Source of the DNA: Bacillota bacterium
GTDB taxonomy: Bacteria > Bacillota > Clostridia > Lachnospirales > Lachnospiraceae
Direction: 5' to 3'
Assembly: GCA_023424995.1 (NCBI GenBank)
Contig: JAFADH010000191.1
Location: 1 to 9,001 of the forward strand
DNA length: 9,001 nucleotides
The notes under the pieces are model-generated. The model had not been told where the DNA came from. It did not search any database and was given only the letters and a program-made list of their open reading frames with translations. A program made the position numbers and the translations under genes. Below, in pieces: positions 1 through 5,902 of this stretch. How positions within the stretch are numbered: position 1 is the stretch's first letter; every line of letters begins with the position of its first letter.

Positions 1-46
1 ACCAGGAGCTTGGACTGTAATAAGGAGCAGCAGACTTTATGCCATA

Positions 47-556
47 TTAACGGATTTTTGTTTTTACCAGATACCCCATAAATTTCTTGAAGCAACCGTT
101 CCAGATGGCTGCGTAAATGAATGAAAATACATAAAAAATCAAAAAGGTTAAGGGAATGGACAAAGAATCTGTTAAACTCGCAAAGGCCGGAACATGTATT
201 ATGTAGGTTAAACATATCATCCCAAGACATAAAGCCATGCTTGAAACCAGGATAGAAATAATAATTCCTCTTCTGCAAAGCAATGCTCCGATTACGATAC
301 CCAATAGCCCGGTGGTGAAAAGCAGAATGACAGCCTCCTGAATACTGACCATGACAAGAAGCAGTGCGGATGCGATAAGCACGGCAAAGCCAAGAAAAAC
401 ATGAAAGACAGCGGCTATCGCAACCGGCAGCGTACTAAAGGGACTCAACGCTAATCCAACCGCAGGCAGGAATACAGGCGCTGATTGAAGCAGAACGGTT
501 GCTGTTGTTAATATGCCTCCAATACAAACAAACCGGACTTTATTCATTCTTTTCAT
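47..556 (-). CDS. Small six-helix membrane protein, function unknown
   Basis: The 169-residue product is almost entirely hydrophobic. Probable membrane helices lie near residues 8-24, 28-50, 53-72, 74-93, 97-121 and 131-151, and the C-terminus is basic (KTKIR). There is no cleavable signal peptide, no ATP-binding motif and no clear catalytic motif. Length, six helices and the short loop containing SPFSTLPVAIAA resemble the substrate-binding S components of ECF vitamin transporters, but I cannot assign it to that family or to a substrate. The ATG at 556 has a strong G-run ribosome binding site (GGGGGG, 5 bases upstream). A second in-frame ATG three codons later is less well placed. The gene begins 33 bases after the stop of the dehydrogenase-like gene on the same strand, so the two are probably co-transcribed. 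No partner ECF ATPase or EcfT is visible. Confidence is high that this is a gene and low on its role. Confidence 0.85.
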   Translation of the reverse strand: MKRMNKVRFVCIGGILTTATVLLQSAPVFLPAVGLALSPFSTLPVAIAAVFHVFLGFAVLIASALLLVMVSIQEAVILLFTTGLLGIVIGALLCRRGIIISILVSSMALCLGMICLTYIIHVPAFASLTDSLSIPLTFLIFYVFSFIYAAIWNGCFKKFMGYLVKTKIR

Positions 557-589
557 TGTAACCCCCCATTTACAGCATATTGGTTTAAA

Positions 590-2011
590 TCAGGGAACAA
601 TTTCAAAAACGGTACCCTGATTAAAATCCGTCACATTGGAAGAGCCATACACTCCTAAATATAATCTGGTCTGGTTCAGGTTCGTTCCCAGACTTACATA
701 AAAAGACGATTGAGAGCCAAAATTATAATTGGTTTCAATAACACTAAAATCATTTGTCTTTAAATCCGTCCTTATTCTGGTATAAGCCAATGTTCCTCTG
801 GCCGGAGGCCCGGATTCTTCATTTCGGGCAAAATCTATAAATACAAGGCTTCCCGTTAATGCAGGGATCGCATTCCCCATGTATGGCTGGACTCCTGTCA
901 GCGCAGTTCCGTTAAACTTATCAGGCCTCGGATCTTCATGATAATAACTGGTAATAGGCTGAAGACGCCGTACTGAAGTTTTTACTGCTTCATTATAATA
1001 AGCTGCCGTTTTCTCGTCCAACTCCGGATTAGCGGAACAGCTCCTGATAATCGAAGTGGGGAAAAAGCCCTCCCATCCCCGCCAGCCTAAATTAATATAT
1101 CCTTCCTCCAGGTCGGAGCGGGATTTCATAAAAGCAGATTGAAGGAGCTGGGTAACCGGTATAGGCTTATACTGGGTAAATGAATAAATTGCTTCTTCCA
1201 GATCCTGTCCCACATTTCCCACATATTTGATATACTGGTTATGCATAAAGCTTTGGTATGAAATGCCCGTAGGATTGCGGACTCCTTTGACAATTACCGT
1301 AAGAGTCTGCTGAATGGACGGGGGAAGTTCGTCAAAACGTGTGACTGCGGGGGGAATATCGATGCATGTATCCCTGTCCGCATCGATTTCAATTATTTTG
1401 CCCGCGATTTCCATATCATCCTGGCTTAAATCAAACGGATCATATCCGGAACCGCCGTCTCCGGTTGTTAATACAAGCTTTCCGGTTTCCGGTGAAAAGT
1501 TTAAGCTGTTAACACCATTATGATTCATAAAAGGCCTTCTTAAATTAAGTAATGTCCGCCGCCTTTGAGAGTGGCCGTTCGGCTGCAAGATCCATTCCTC
1601 AACGGTATCGATATGATCGAATTGATTTTCTCTGTTTACCCACTTTAGGTTTAAGGTTCCGGGGTCACACGGGTCAGGCTCAAAAGGTTCAGAAAGAGCA
1701 CCTGGGCCTTGTGTCCCGGCCACTGAATAATGCAGGTAATATAAACCGTTATAGCAGAATTGGGGATGAAACGCCAGCCCCAGCAATCCCCGTTCATCGT
1801 ATCCGCCGTTGGAGGCGCCCAGTTCTATTATTTGCGGGCGGATATCTAAAAAAGTACATATCTCTCCATTTCGTATATAAAAGATCTCTCCTGTCTGGGT
1901 TGCAATAAATAAACTTTCCGTATAGTCCCCCGGAAGTATTGTCGTCTTCAAAACAGTGGGTAAATTTATTCTGCCGACAATGGGGCGTAAATTCACTTTA
2001 ACCTTGATCAA
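590..2011 (-). CDS. Glucose/sorbosone dehydrogenase-like (HHIP-type) beta-propeller protein
   Basis: The 473-residue product matches the soluble PQQ-dependent glucose dehydrogenase / sorbosone dehydrogenase / HHIP superfamily. In order I see DERGLLGLAFHP (residues 72-83), a histidine in NHNG (H164, the position of the family's catalytic histidine), TTGDGG (182-187) followed by a DPF element, VRNPTGI (244-250), GNVGQDLEEAIY (265-276), NLGWRGWEG (307-315), and a late LTG...Y motif (371-394). Family members usually oxidise sugars with bound PQQ and are exported. This one starts directly with a hydrophilic strand (MIKVKVNLRP), has no signal peptide or lipobox, and so is probably cytoplasmic; its cofactor and substrate are unknown. 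The start is TTG: an AGGGGG ribosome binding site lies 9 bases upstream, no in-frame ATG precedes it, and an in-frame stop occurs at 2060-2062. It is the first gene of a unit with the membrane protein at 47-556. Confidence 0.9.
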   Translation of the reverse strand: MIKVKVNLRPIVGRINLPTVLKTTILPGDYTESLFIATQTGEIFYIRNGEICTFLDIRPQIIELGASNGGYDERGLLGLAFHPQFCYNGLYYLHYSVAGTQGPGALSEPFEPDPCDPGTLNLKWVNRENQFDHIDTVEEWILQPNGHSQRRRTLLNLRRPFMNHNGVNSLNFSPETGKLVLTTGDGGSGYDPFDLSQDDMEIAGKIIEIDADRDTCIDIPPAVTRFDELPPSIQQTLTVIVKGVRNPTGISYQSFMHNQYIKYVGNVGQDLEEAIYSFTQYKPIPVTQLLQSAFMKSRSDLEEGYINLGWRGWEGFFPTSIIRSCSANPELDEKTAAYYNEAVKTSVRRLQPITSYYHEDPRPDKFNGTALTGVQPYMGNAIPALTGSLVFIDFARNEESGPPARGTLAYTRIRTDLKTNDFSVIETNYNFGSQSSFYVSLGTNLNQTRLYLGVYGSSNVTDFNQGTVFEIVP

Positions 2012-2039
2012 TTCCTTTATCCCCCTTTTTGTTTTTATA

Positions 2040-2045
2040 ATTATA
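2040..2045 (-). promoter_or_regulatory. Candidate -10 element for the dehydrogenase-like gene
   Basis: The minus strand reads CATATAAT here, about 28 bases before the TTG start. No good sigma-A -35 box lies 16-18 bases upstream. The element upstream (CTTCTATT, 14 bases away) is a partial match to a sporulation sigma-E -35 and CATATAAT resembles a sigma-E -10, so the sigma factor is uncertain. Confidence 0.35.
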
Positions 2046-2055
2046 TGATTAGCAT

Positions 2056-2064
2056 TGTTTTAAT
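2056..2064 (+). promoter_or_regulatory. Candidate extended -10 for the structured RNA
   Basis: TG-T-TTTAAT has the TGn extension that can replace a -35 box. It would place the RNA start near 2071, at the 5' edge of the long hairpin. No convincing -35 box is seen. The call rests mostly on position. Confidence 0.3.
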
Positions 2065-2073
2065 AGAAGATGT

Positions 2074-2143
2074 CTGTCCCTGGGACCGGATAAGGATTAT
2101 GGGGAGGAGGCTGTCCGGACCCAGGCGTGACAGCCAGTTTTTT
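2074..2143 (+). ncRNA. Structured leader or small RNA with competing hairpins
   Basis: Two mutually exclusive folds are visible. Fold A is a long hairpin: CTGTC (2074-2078) with GACAG (2129-2133), CCTGGG (2079-2084) with CCCAGG (2120-2125), and CCGGA (2086-2090) with TCCGG (2114-2118), giving 16 pairs with one A-A mismatch, a three-base bulge (2126-2128) and a 23-base purine-rich loop. Fold B is a terminator: GGCTGTC (2109-2115) with GACAGCC (2129-2135), then a U6 tract (2138-2143). Both CTGTC copies compete for the same GACAG, the classical layout of an antiterminator/terminator switch. An extended -10 (TGT-TTTAAT, 2056-2064) could start transcription near 2071. I do not recognise a named riboswitch class. 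It could be a switch, a roughly 75-base small RNA, or just a terminator left from a lost gene. Confidence 0.4.
2109..2143 (+). terminator. Intrinsic terminator upstream of the gene at 2254
   Basis: A 7-bp GC-rich stem (GGCTGTC/GACAGCC) with a 13-base loop is followed by AG and six T residues on the plus strand. No plus-strand gene lies upstream in the window (the neighbour at 590-2011 is on the other strand), so this terminator serves a leader or small RNA, or insulates the sigma-28-type promoter that follows. Confidence 0.6.
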
Positions 2144-2177
2144 ATTTTCTGATCAGATTATAAGAATATTCAGAATT

Positions 2178-2205
2178 TAAAGTAAATAATACAGGATGCC
2201 GATGT
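2178..2205 (+). promoter_or_regulatory. Candidate sigma-28 (FliA/SigD) flagellar promoter
   Basis: TAAA (2178-2181) is followed after 16 bases by GCCGATGT (2198-2205). The known consensus for the motility sigma factor is TAAA, about 15 bases, then GCCGATAA or GCCGATAT. The match to GCCGAT is exact and the spacer is one base long. A start near 2212 would give a leader of about 40 bases before the ATG at 2254. No good sigma-A promoter is seen in the same place. Confidence 0.6.
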
Positions 2206-2253
2206 AATTATACGGAAACGGATTTCAAATCAATGAATCAGGGAGGAACGATA

Positions 2254-3252
2254 ATGGAAATCAGCAATAATTACACAGGTTATCCCGCAGGTATGGTACA
2301 ATCACTAAATTATAAAACCTCTTCTTCAGAATGGACTGCATCAGAGGACAGGCAGTCCGCCTATTCGCAGATAAGCGACAGTGTATTAGTGGAGATATCA
2401 GAGGAAGGGTTCCAAAGGTTAAAATTTGACAAGTTTAACTATCCGGATACGGAATGGGCAAAAAGGCTGGCAGAAGAGCAGGCAGCAAAAGCAGCGGAGT
2501 GGGAAGCCTCCGGCGCGGTGGTACAACATGCTGCACGTCAGATTATTCCCAACATTCAGACCAATGATCAGCTTGTAAACAGCCTTGCCGGATTAGATGA
2601 GAGCATTGTGGATGCAGCTTATGATATTATAAATGATCATCTTCTAAAGCGGGATGTGAGCGGTCTGACGGAGGAACAGCGTCAGGGACTTATTTCCCTT
2701 GGTATGGAGAAAGCCAGATATCTTGCCGGAAATATGGAGGAAGATACTGCGAAGCAGTTTCTGCAAGCAATGGACAAGATCGCCCGGTATGGTATGAACG
2801 GTACTGCTGCTGAGGATGGCAAAGTGACATTTGACATAAAGCGGGGACCGCTGGTCGGGGCGCCGGATGATAATGCAGTGGATTATGCTGCACTGATGAA
2901 ACGCCTGGATCCGGATAAATATAATGAATATACCGGTCTTATTCAGGAAGGCATCAATAATAAAGATAATTCAGCCATTAGAAAAGCTGTGGAGCGCTTT
3001 ATTGGCTGGTCCATAGATCTATATAAGAATAACCCCAAGGCCGTAGATGATGCGGTAAAGGATTACGCCGACTGGAAGAAGAGCAGTGAGAAAACCGGAA
3101 TTAGCGATGCTTATAAAGATTCGGATTATTCCGATATTATAAATTTTACAGACAGCATTCGAAGCCAGAACGCTTCCAATCAATTATTTAGCAGCGATTA
3201 TCTGGAGAGCATGCTGCAAAGTTTTATAAAAAGATTAAGTATATCAAGATAG
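2254..3252 (+). CDS. Cysteine-free soluble protein of unknown function, probably motility-associated
   Basis: The 332-residue product has no signal peptide, no membrane segment and no cysteine. The N-terminal 40 residues are polar and rich in Ser, Tyr and Asn, and are followed by DSVLVEISEEGFQRL (42-56). This kind of element recurs in uncharacterised clostridial proteins, some linked to flagella; that is recollection, not a search result. Residues 66-85 are a charged, alanine-rich helix, and the rest looks mostly helical and acidic. The start is set at 2254 because AGGGAGG lies 8 bases upstream; the in-frame ATG at 2233 overlaps that site and has no binding site of its own. The gene stands alone behind a sigma-28-like promoter, which suggests expression with late flagellar genes. 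Candidate roles are a secreted flagellar accessory protein or a cytoplasmic regulator. I do not assign a function. Confidence 0.85.
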   Translation: MEISNNYTGYPAGMVQSLNYKTSSSEWTASEDRQSAYSQISDSVLVEISEEGFQRLKFDKFNYPDTEWAKRLAEEQAAKAAEWEASGAVVQHAARQIIPNIQTNDQLVNSLAGLDESIVDAAYDIINDHLLKRDVSGLTEEQRQGLISLGMEKARYLAGNMEEDTAKQFLQAMDKIARYGMNGTAAEDGKVTFDIKRGPLVGAPDDNAVDYAALMKRLDPDKYNEYTGLIQEGINNKDNSAIRKAVERFIGWSIDLYKNNPKAVDDAVKDYADWKKSSEKTGISDAYKDSDYSDIINFTDSIRSQNASNQLFSSDYLESMLQSFIKRLSISR

Positions 3253-3269
3253 GTCTTAAAGATAGGTCT
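3246..3269 (+). repeat. 11-base direct repeat across the stop codon
   Basis: AAGATAGGTCT occurs at 3246-3256 and again at 3259-3269, two bases apart. The first copy contains the stop codon of the unknown protein. It looks like a small local duplication. A partial copy (TAGGTC) lies at 3290-3295. Confidence 0.85.
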
Positions 3270-3564
3270 GCATGCTGCCTTATTCTTCGTAGGTCCATCG
3301 GGCGCTGATGAGCCTTTACTTCTTTTTTGACCGAACCCTCCGAACATTCTGTCGGACGAAGCCTATTGCAGGAAGAAAGCCTCTTTGTCTTATCAATACA
3401 GCAACAGCCGGTTGCTTTGATTTATCCGAATATGTGTTATAATATCAACAGACATTATAACAGCAGGGCAAAGCGAGTGCGCATCACCGGTACAAAGTGC
3501 CGATACCATATGAGCCTGCGAATACGGTATATTTGAACCAGAAATAATAAGGAGGGATGAGTGT
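3253..3564. other. 312-base intergenic region
   Basis: The first half holds only a weak possible terminator for the preceding gene: a short GC-containing hairpin near 3295-3310 followed by a T-rich run around 3315-3329. The second half holds the promoter at 3416-3443 and a leader of about 115 bases for the XRE regulator. In that leader, CGGTAC (3488-3493) can pair with GTGCCG (3497-3502), and ATACC (3503-3507) with GGTAT (3526-3530). Open frames here have no plausible start and overlap the promoter, so I call no gene. Confidence 0.6.
3416..3443 (+). promoter_or_regulatory. Extended -10 promoter for the XRE regulator
   Basis: A perfect TATAAT (3438-3443) is preceded by TGT, giving a full TGn extended -10. 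TTTGAT (3416-3421), 16 bases upstream, is a partial -35. Transcription would start near 3450, leaving a leader of about 115 bases. Confidence 0.6.
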
Positions 3565-4011
3565 ATGGAAACGAAGGGTGTTTTGCTGAATTTGAGAGAA
3601 AAGCATGGATTGACCCAGGATGAGATGGCGGGAAGATTATTTGTAACCAGACAAGCTGTAAGCAGATGGGAAACAGGAGAAACTACTCCTAATACGGAAA
3701 CATTAAAATTAATATCCAGAGAATTTAGTATTTCTATAAATACCTTGCTGGGTTCTCCGCAATCGCTTATTTGCCAGTGCTGCGGAATGCCGTTGACGGA
3801 CGAAGACATCAGCAGGGAAACAGACGGTTTCTTCAATGAAGAATATTGTAAATGGTGTTATACAGACGGAGAAATGGTATATAAATCATTGGATGAATTA
3901 ATGGCGTTTCTTGTTCCGCATTTATCAGGCTTGCACCATAAAAAGGAAGATGATATAAGAAGGATGCTTGAAACACAGCTGCCGTACTTAAACCTTTGGA
4001 AAAAAGAATGA
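3565..4011 (+). CDS. XRE-family regulator with C-terminal zinc ribbon
   Basis: The 148-residue protein joins two domains. Residues 5-60 are a Cro/C1-type helix-turn-helix: LTQDEMAGRLFVTRQAVSRWE, with the recognition helix around 27-36. From residue 70 onward it matches the putative zinc-ribbon domain often found alone or behind such a helix-turn-helix in Firmicutes: CQCCGMP (70-76), a DG-containing linker, then NEEYCKWCYTDG (91-102). C70, C72 or C73 and C95, C98 are the likely zinc ligands. The C-terminal LP-x-L-x-x-W ending (residues 139-145) is also typical. The ATG is supported by AAGGAGGG, 8 bases upstream. The product probably binds DNA as a dimer and may repress its own promoter. Zinc could be structural or a sensor of metal or redox state; the sequence does not decide. 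It is transcribed alone, with its own promoter and terminator. Confidence 0.95.
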   Translation: METKGVLLNLREKHGLTQDEMAGRLFVTRQAVSRWETGETTPNTETLKLISREFSISINTLLGSPQSLICQCCGMPLTDEDISRETDGFFNEEYCKWCYTDGEMVYKSLDELMAFLVPHLSGLHHKKEDDIRRMLETQLPYLNLWKKE

Positions 4012-4062
4012 CCGCTAGATCTATCTCATTATCATTGTCATTGTTTAAGACCTGACTTACCG

Positions 4063-4107
4063 GGAAACAGACGAATTTTTGAAAAGAAGTTTGTCTGTTC
4101 CTTTTTG
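4063..4107 (+). terminator. Intrinsic terminator of the XRE regulator gene
   Basis: AACAGAC (4066-4072) pairs with GTCTGTT (4093-4099), and GG (4063-4064) with CC (4100-4101) around one bulged A. Five T residues follow directly (4102-4106). It lies about 50 bases after the stop codon. Confidence 0.8.
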
Positions 4108-4182
4108 TTATCCTATGAGTTATAATGAAAAGAAGTTACCTTTAATAATATACTGATAACCTTGCTGTTAACAGAAAATAGG

Positions 4183-4200
4183 AAACCTTAACAAACCTTA
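4183..4200 (+). repeat. Direct repeat, 10-base period, over the YoaK-type gene promoter
   Basis: AAACCTTA occurs at 4183-4190 and 4193-4200, one helical turn apart. AACCTT occurs once more at 4158-4163, and the palindrome CTGTTAACAG lies between (4165-4174). The copies overlap the candidate -35. This is the arrangement of a winged-helix response-regulator site, but the regulator is unknown. Confidence 0.5.
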
Positions 4201-4217
4201 TCTAGTGATGATATAAG
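4188..4217 (+). promoter_or_regulatory. Candidate sigma-A promoter for the DUF1275 gene
   Basis: TTAACA (4188-4193) and TATAAG (4212-4217), each one mismatch from consensus, are 18 bases apart. An alternative is the perfect TATAAT at 4121-4126, which lacks a good -35 and lies close behind the terminator. Transcription from the first would begin near 4224, about 50 bases before the ATG. Confidence 0.5.
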
Positions 4218-4276
4218 CGGGAATTTGTCATGCAACGAATGCTGTCATTAATCCGCTTCAATGAGGTAAATTCACA

Positions 4277-4936
4277 ATGAAAAGATCGCAACAAGTATCA
4301 GAATCCTTCCCGCTTGCAATTTTATTAACGCTGTCCGGCGGTTTCATGGACGCGTATTCCTACCTATGCCGGGATCATGTTTTTGCAAATGCCCAAACGG
4401 GAAATATCCTGCTGTTTGGGGTCAATCTCTCAACAGGTAATTTTACATCCGCATTGCGGTATCTGTTTCCCGTTTTGGCATTTGCCCTTGGCATTGCCAT
4501 AGCGGAAATTGCCAGAAACTGCTTTAATAAAAAGCATCTGCACTGGCGCCAGGTTACGCTTCTGACCGAGGCAGTCATTTTACTTGCTGTGGCGTTTATA
4601 CCTCAGAATTTAAATCTTCTTGCCAACAGCCTGATCTCATTAGCCTGCGGCGCACAGGTGGAGAGCTTTCAGAAGGTAAACGGAAGAGGAATTGCCACCA
4701 CCATGTGTATCGGCAATCTACGGGCCGCAACACAGGCTGTATGCAATTATGGTTTTACCAAAAATAAAGCGGAAAAAGAAAAAGGGTTTTTATATTTCGG
4801 CATCATCACAATATTTATCATCGGAGCCGTTATCGGCAATTTCTTTGTAAGCGTATGGCAGGAAAAGGCCATTATGGTCAGTGCCGCGTTATTGCTGGCA
4901 GGGTTTGTATATATGCTTATCAACAGAGAAGATTAG
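4277..4936 (+). CDS. YoaK/DUF1275 family membrane protein
   Basis: The 219-residue product is a polytopic membrane protein of the YoaK (DUF1275) family. The diagnostic blocks are present in order: GGFMDAYSYL (21-30), FANAQTGNILLFG (36-48), CGAQVESFQKVNGRGIATTMCIGNLR from about 124 to 149 with the conserved G-x-G-x-A-T-T core, and hydrophobic helices near 11-29, 60-78, 92-108, 170-195 and 197-215. Length is normal for the family. Members are inner-membrane proteins whose transport or enzymatic role is not established, so no substrate is given. The ATG is preceded by GAGGT 9 bases upstream. The gene is monocistronic: an intrinsic terminator lies upstream, and 30 bases downstream it meets the end of the histidine kinase gene coming from the other strand. 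No clear bidirectional terminator is seen in that gap. Confidence 0.95.
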   Translation: MKRSQQVSESFPLAILLTLSGGFMDAYSYLCRDHVFANAQTGNILLFGVNLSTGNFTSALRYLFPVLAFALGIAIAEIARNCFNKKHLHWRQVTLLTEAVILLAVAFIPQNLNLLANSLISLACGAQVESFQKVNGRGIATTMCIGNLRAATQAVCNYGFTKNKAEKEKGFLYFGIITIFIIGAVIGNFFVSVWQEKAIMVSAALLLAGFVYMLINRED

Positions 4937-4966
4937 CGGTAGTACATATATCCGGAGACGGCGATG

Positions 4967-5890
4967 TTAACTGTCCGGACGGCTGGGAGGCCTTTGATCC
5001 ATATCAAAGTGGAGCCGGATGGAAAACAGATTGTTTTTTAGTGCTGCCGTAATATGTCCGCCCATCTGTTCCGTCAGGACCTTGGCGATGGACAGTCCTA
5101 AGCCGGTACTGTTCTGTCCGCTTTCAACCGTATAGAAACGATCGAACAGCCGTCCCACCGTTACCTCATCAAGCTGTGCGGAATGGTTGCTGAAGGTGAT
5201 CGTACCCTGCTCATCCAGCACGATCATCAGATCACCGTCACTGTATTTGGCGGCATTATTAAGCACATTGCCAAGGATGCGGGACAGGGCCGCCTTATTA
5301 AGCTGCCGCTCAATCTGCATTTGCGGAATAGATATCTCAGGGGTTATTCCGTTTTCCTTCAAAGCGCCATAGTATTCCGCGATGCTTTCCTCCAGTGCCT
5401 GATTCAATATAACCGGTTCCCGGTGGTCGTCATATTGGTTCGACGATAACACCACGGAATACCGGAACAGCTCCTCCGTCAGCAGCTTCATGGCATCGAT
5501 CCGGTTGGAGATGATGTTCAGATACCTCCGAACGGGTTCTGAGACAGACTCCCTGTTAAGAAGCTCCATATAACCGCAGATCGCTGTCAGAGGAGTGCGC
5601 AGATCATGGGAGATATTTGTGATCGCATCCTTTAATTCACTGTCTCCCTGGACATATCGGATATGCTCTTTTCTCAGCCGCTTCAGCTGTTTGTCCATGT
5701 CTGCCGCCAGCCTGCGCATCCTGCGGTCGGAGGTGGTGATGTCGATTCCCACATTCGTATCTTCGTTCAGCCTTGCGGCAAATTCCAAGCGTATCTCATC
5801 AGCCGCTCTGTGCAGCAGGGCGATTTTTATGAGTAATATGCAGATGATCACGATGAGAACGGCGGATAAGCCGCAAAGCCAATAGACCAT
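4967..5890 (-). CDS. Sensor histidine kinase without an extracellular sensor domain
   Basis: The 307-residue product has one membrane helix (about residues 4-26), a charged helical linker (27-85), then a HisKA/HATPase core. The H-box is NISHDLRTPLTA with phosphoacceptor H95. The N-box is NVLNNAAKYS (208-217), the F-box LFDRFYT (248-254) and the G2 box GLGLSIAK (263-270). The usual DxGxG of the first glycine box is replaced by a TFSNHS segment (232-237), a variant also seen in other Firmicute kinases of this type. Only two or three residues precede the helix, so nothing is exposed outside to bind a ligand. The signal probably comes through the membrane or from the transporter encoded just upstream. 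AAAGGAG lies 8 bases before the ATG, and only 12 bases separate it from the permease stop. Its partner is the response regulator at 7729-8397. Confidence 0.95.
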   Translation of the reverse strand: MVYWLCGLSAVLIVIICILLIKIALLHRAADEIRLEFAARLNEDTNVGIDITTSDRRMRRLAADMDKQLKRLRKEHIRYVQGDSELKDAITNISHDLRTPLTAICGYMELLNRESVSEPVRRYLNIISNRIDAMKLLTEELFRYSVVLSSNQYDDHREPVILNQALEESIAEYYGALKENGITPEISIPQMQIERQLNKAALSRILGNVLNNAAKYSDGDLMIVLDEQGTITFSNHSAQLDEVTVGRLFDRFYTVESGQNSTGLGLSIAKVLTEQMGGHITAALKNNLFSIRLHFDMDQRPPSRPDS

Positions 5891-5902
5891 GAGTGAGCTC
5901 CT

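Noticed and set aside
3..20. Possible C-terminal end (QELGL, stop at 18-20) of a plus-strand gene entering from the left
   Set aside because: Only five codons are visible and nothing supports coding over chance.
1314..1908. Plus-strand open frames inside 590-2011
   Set aside because: They are antisense shadows of the dehydrogenase-like gene, without ribosome binding sites or recognisable domains.
2074..2143. Naming the structured element as a known riboswitch (for example guanidine, THF, Mn or T-box)
   Set aside because: The conserved signature sequences of these classes, as I know them, are not present. Only the pairing pattern is supported.
2233..2253. Upstream in-frame ATG at 2233 as the start of the unknown protein
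   Set aside because: The AGGGAGG ribosome binding site lies inside this segment and points to the ATG at 2254. Nothing resembling a binding site precedes 2233.
3327..3836. Open frames on both strands around the XRE gene promoter and its antisense strand
   Set aside because: The plus-strand frame overlaps the promoter and leader; the minus-strand frame is antisense to the zinc-ribbon regulator. Neither has domain content.
4951..4979. TCCGGA repeat pair as a bidirectional terminator between the YoaK-type gene and the kinase gene
   Set aside because: Pairing is broken and no T run follows on either strand. Part of it also codes for the kinase C-terminus.
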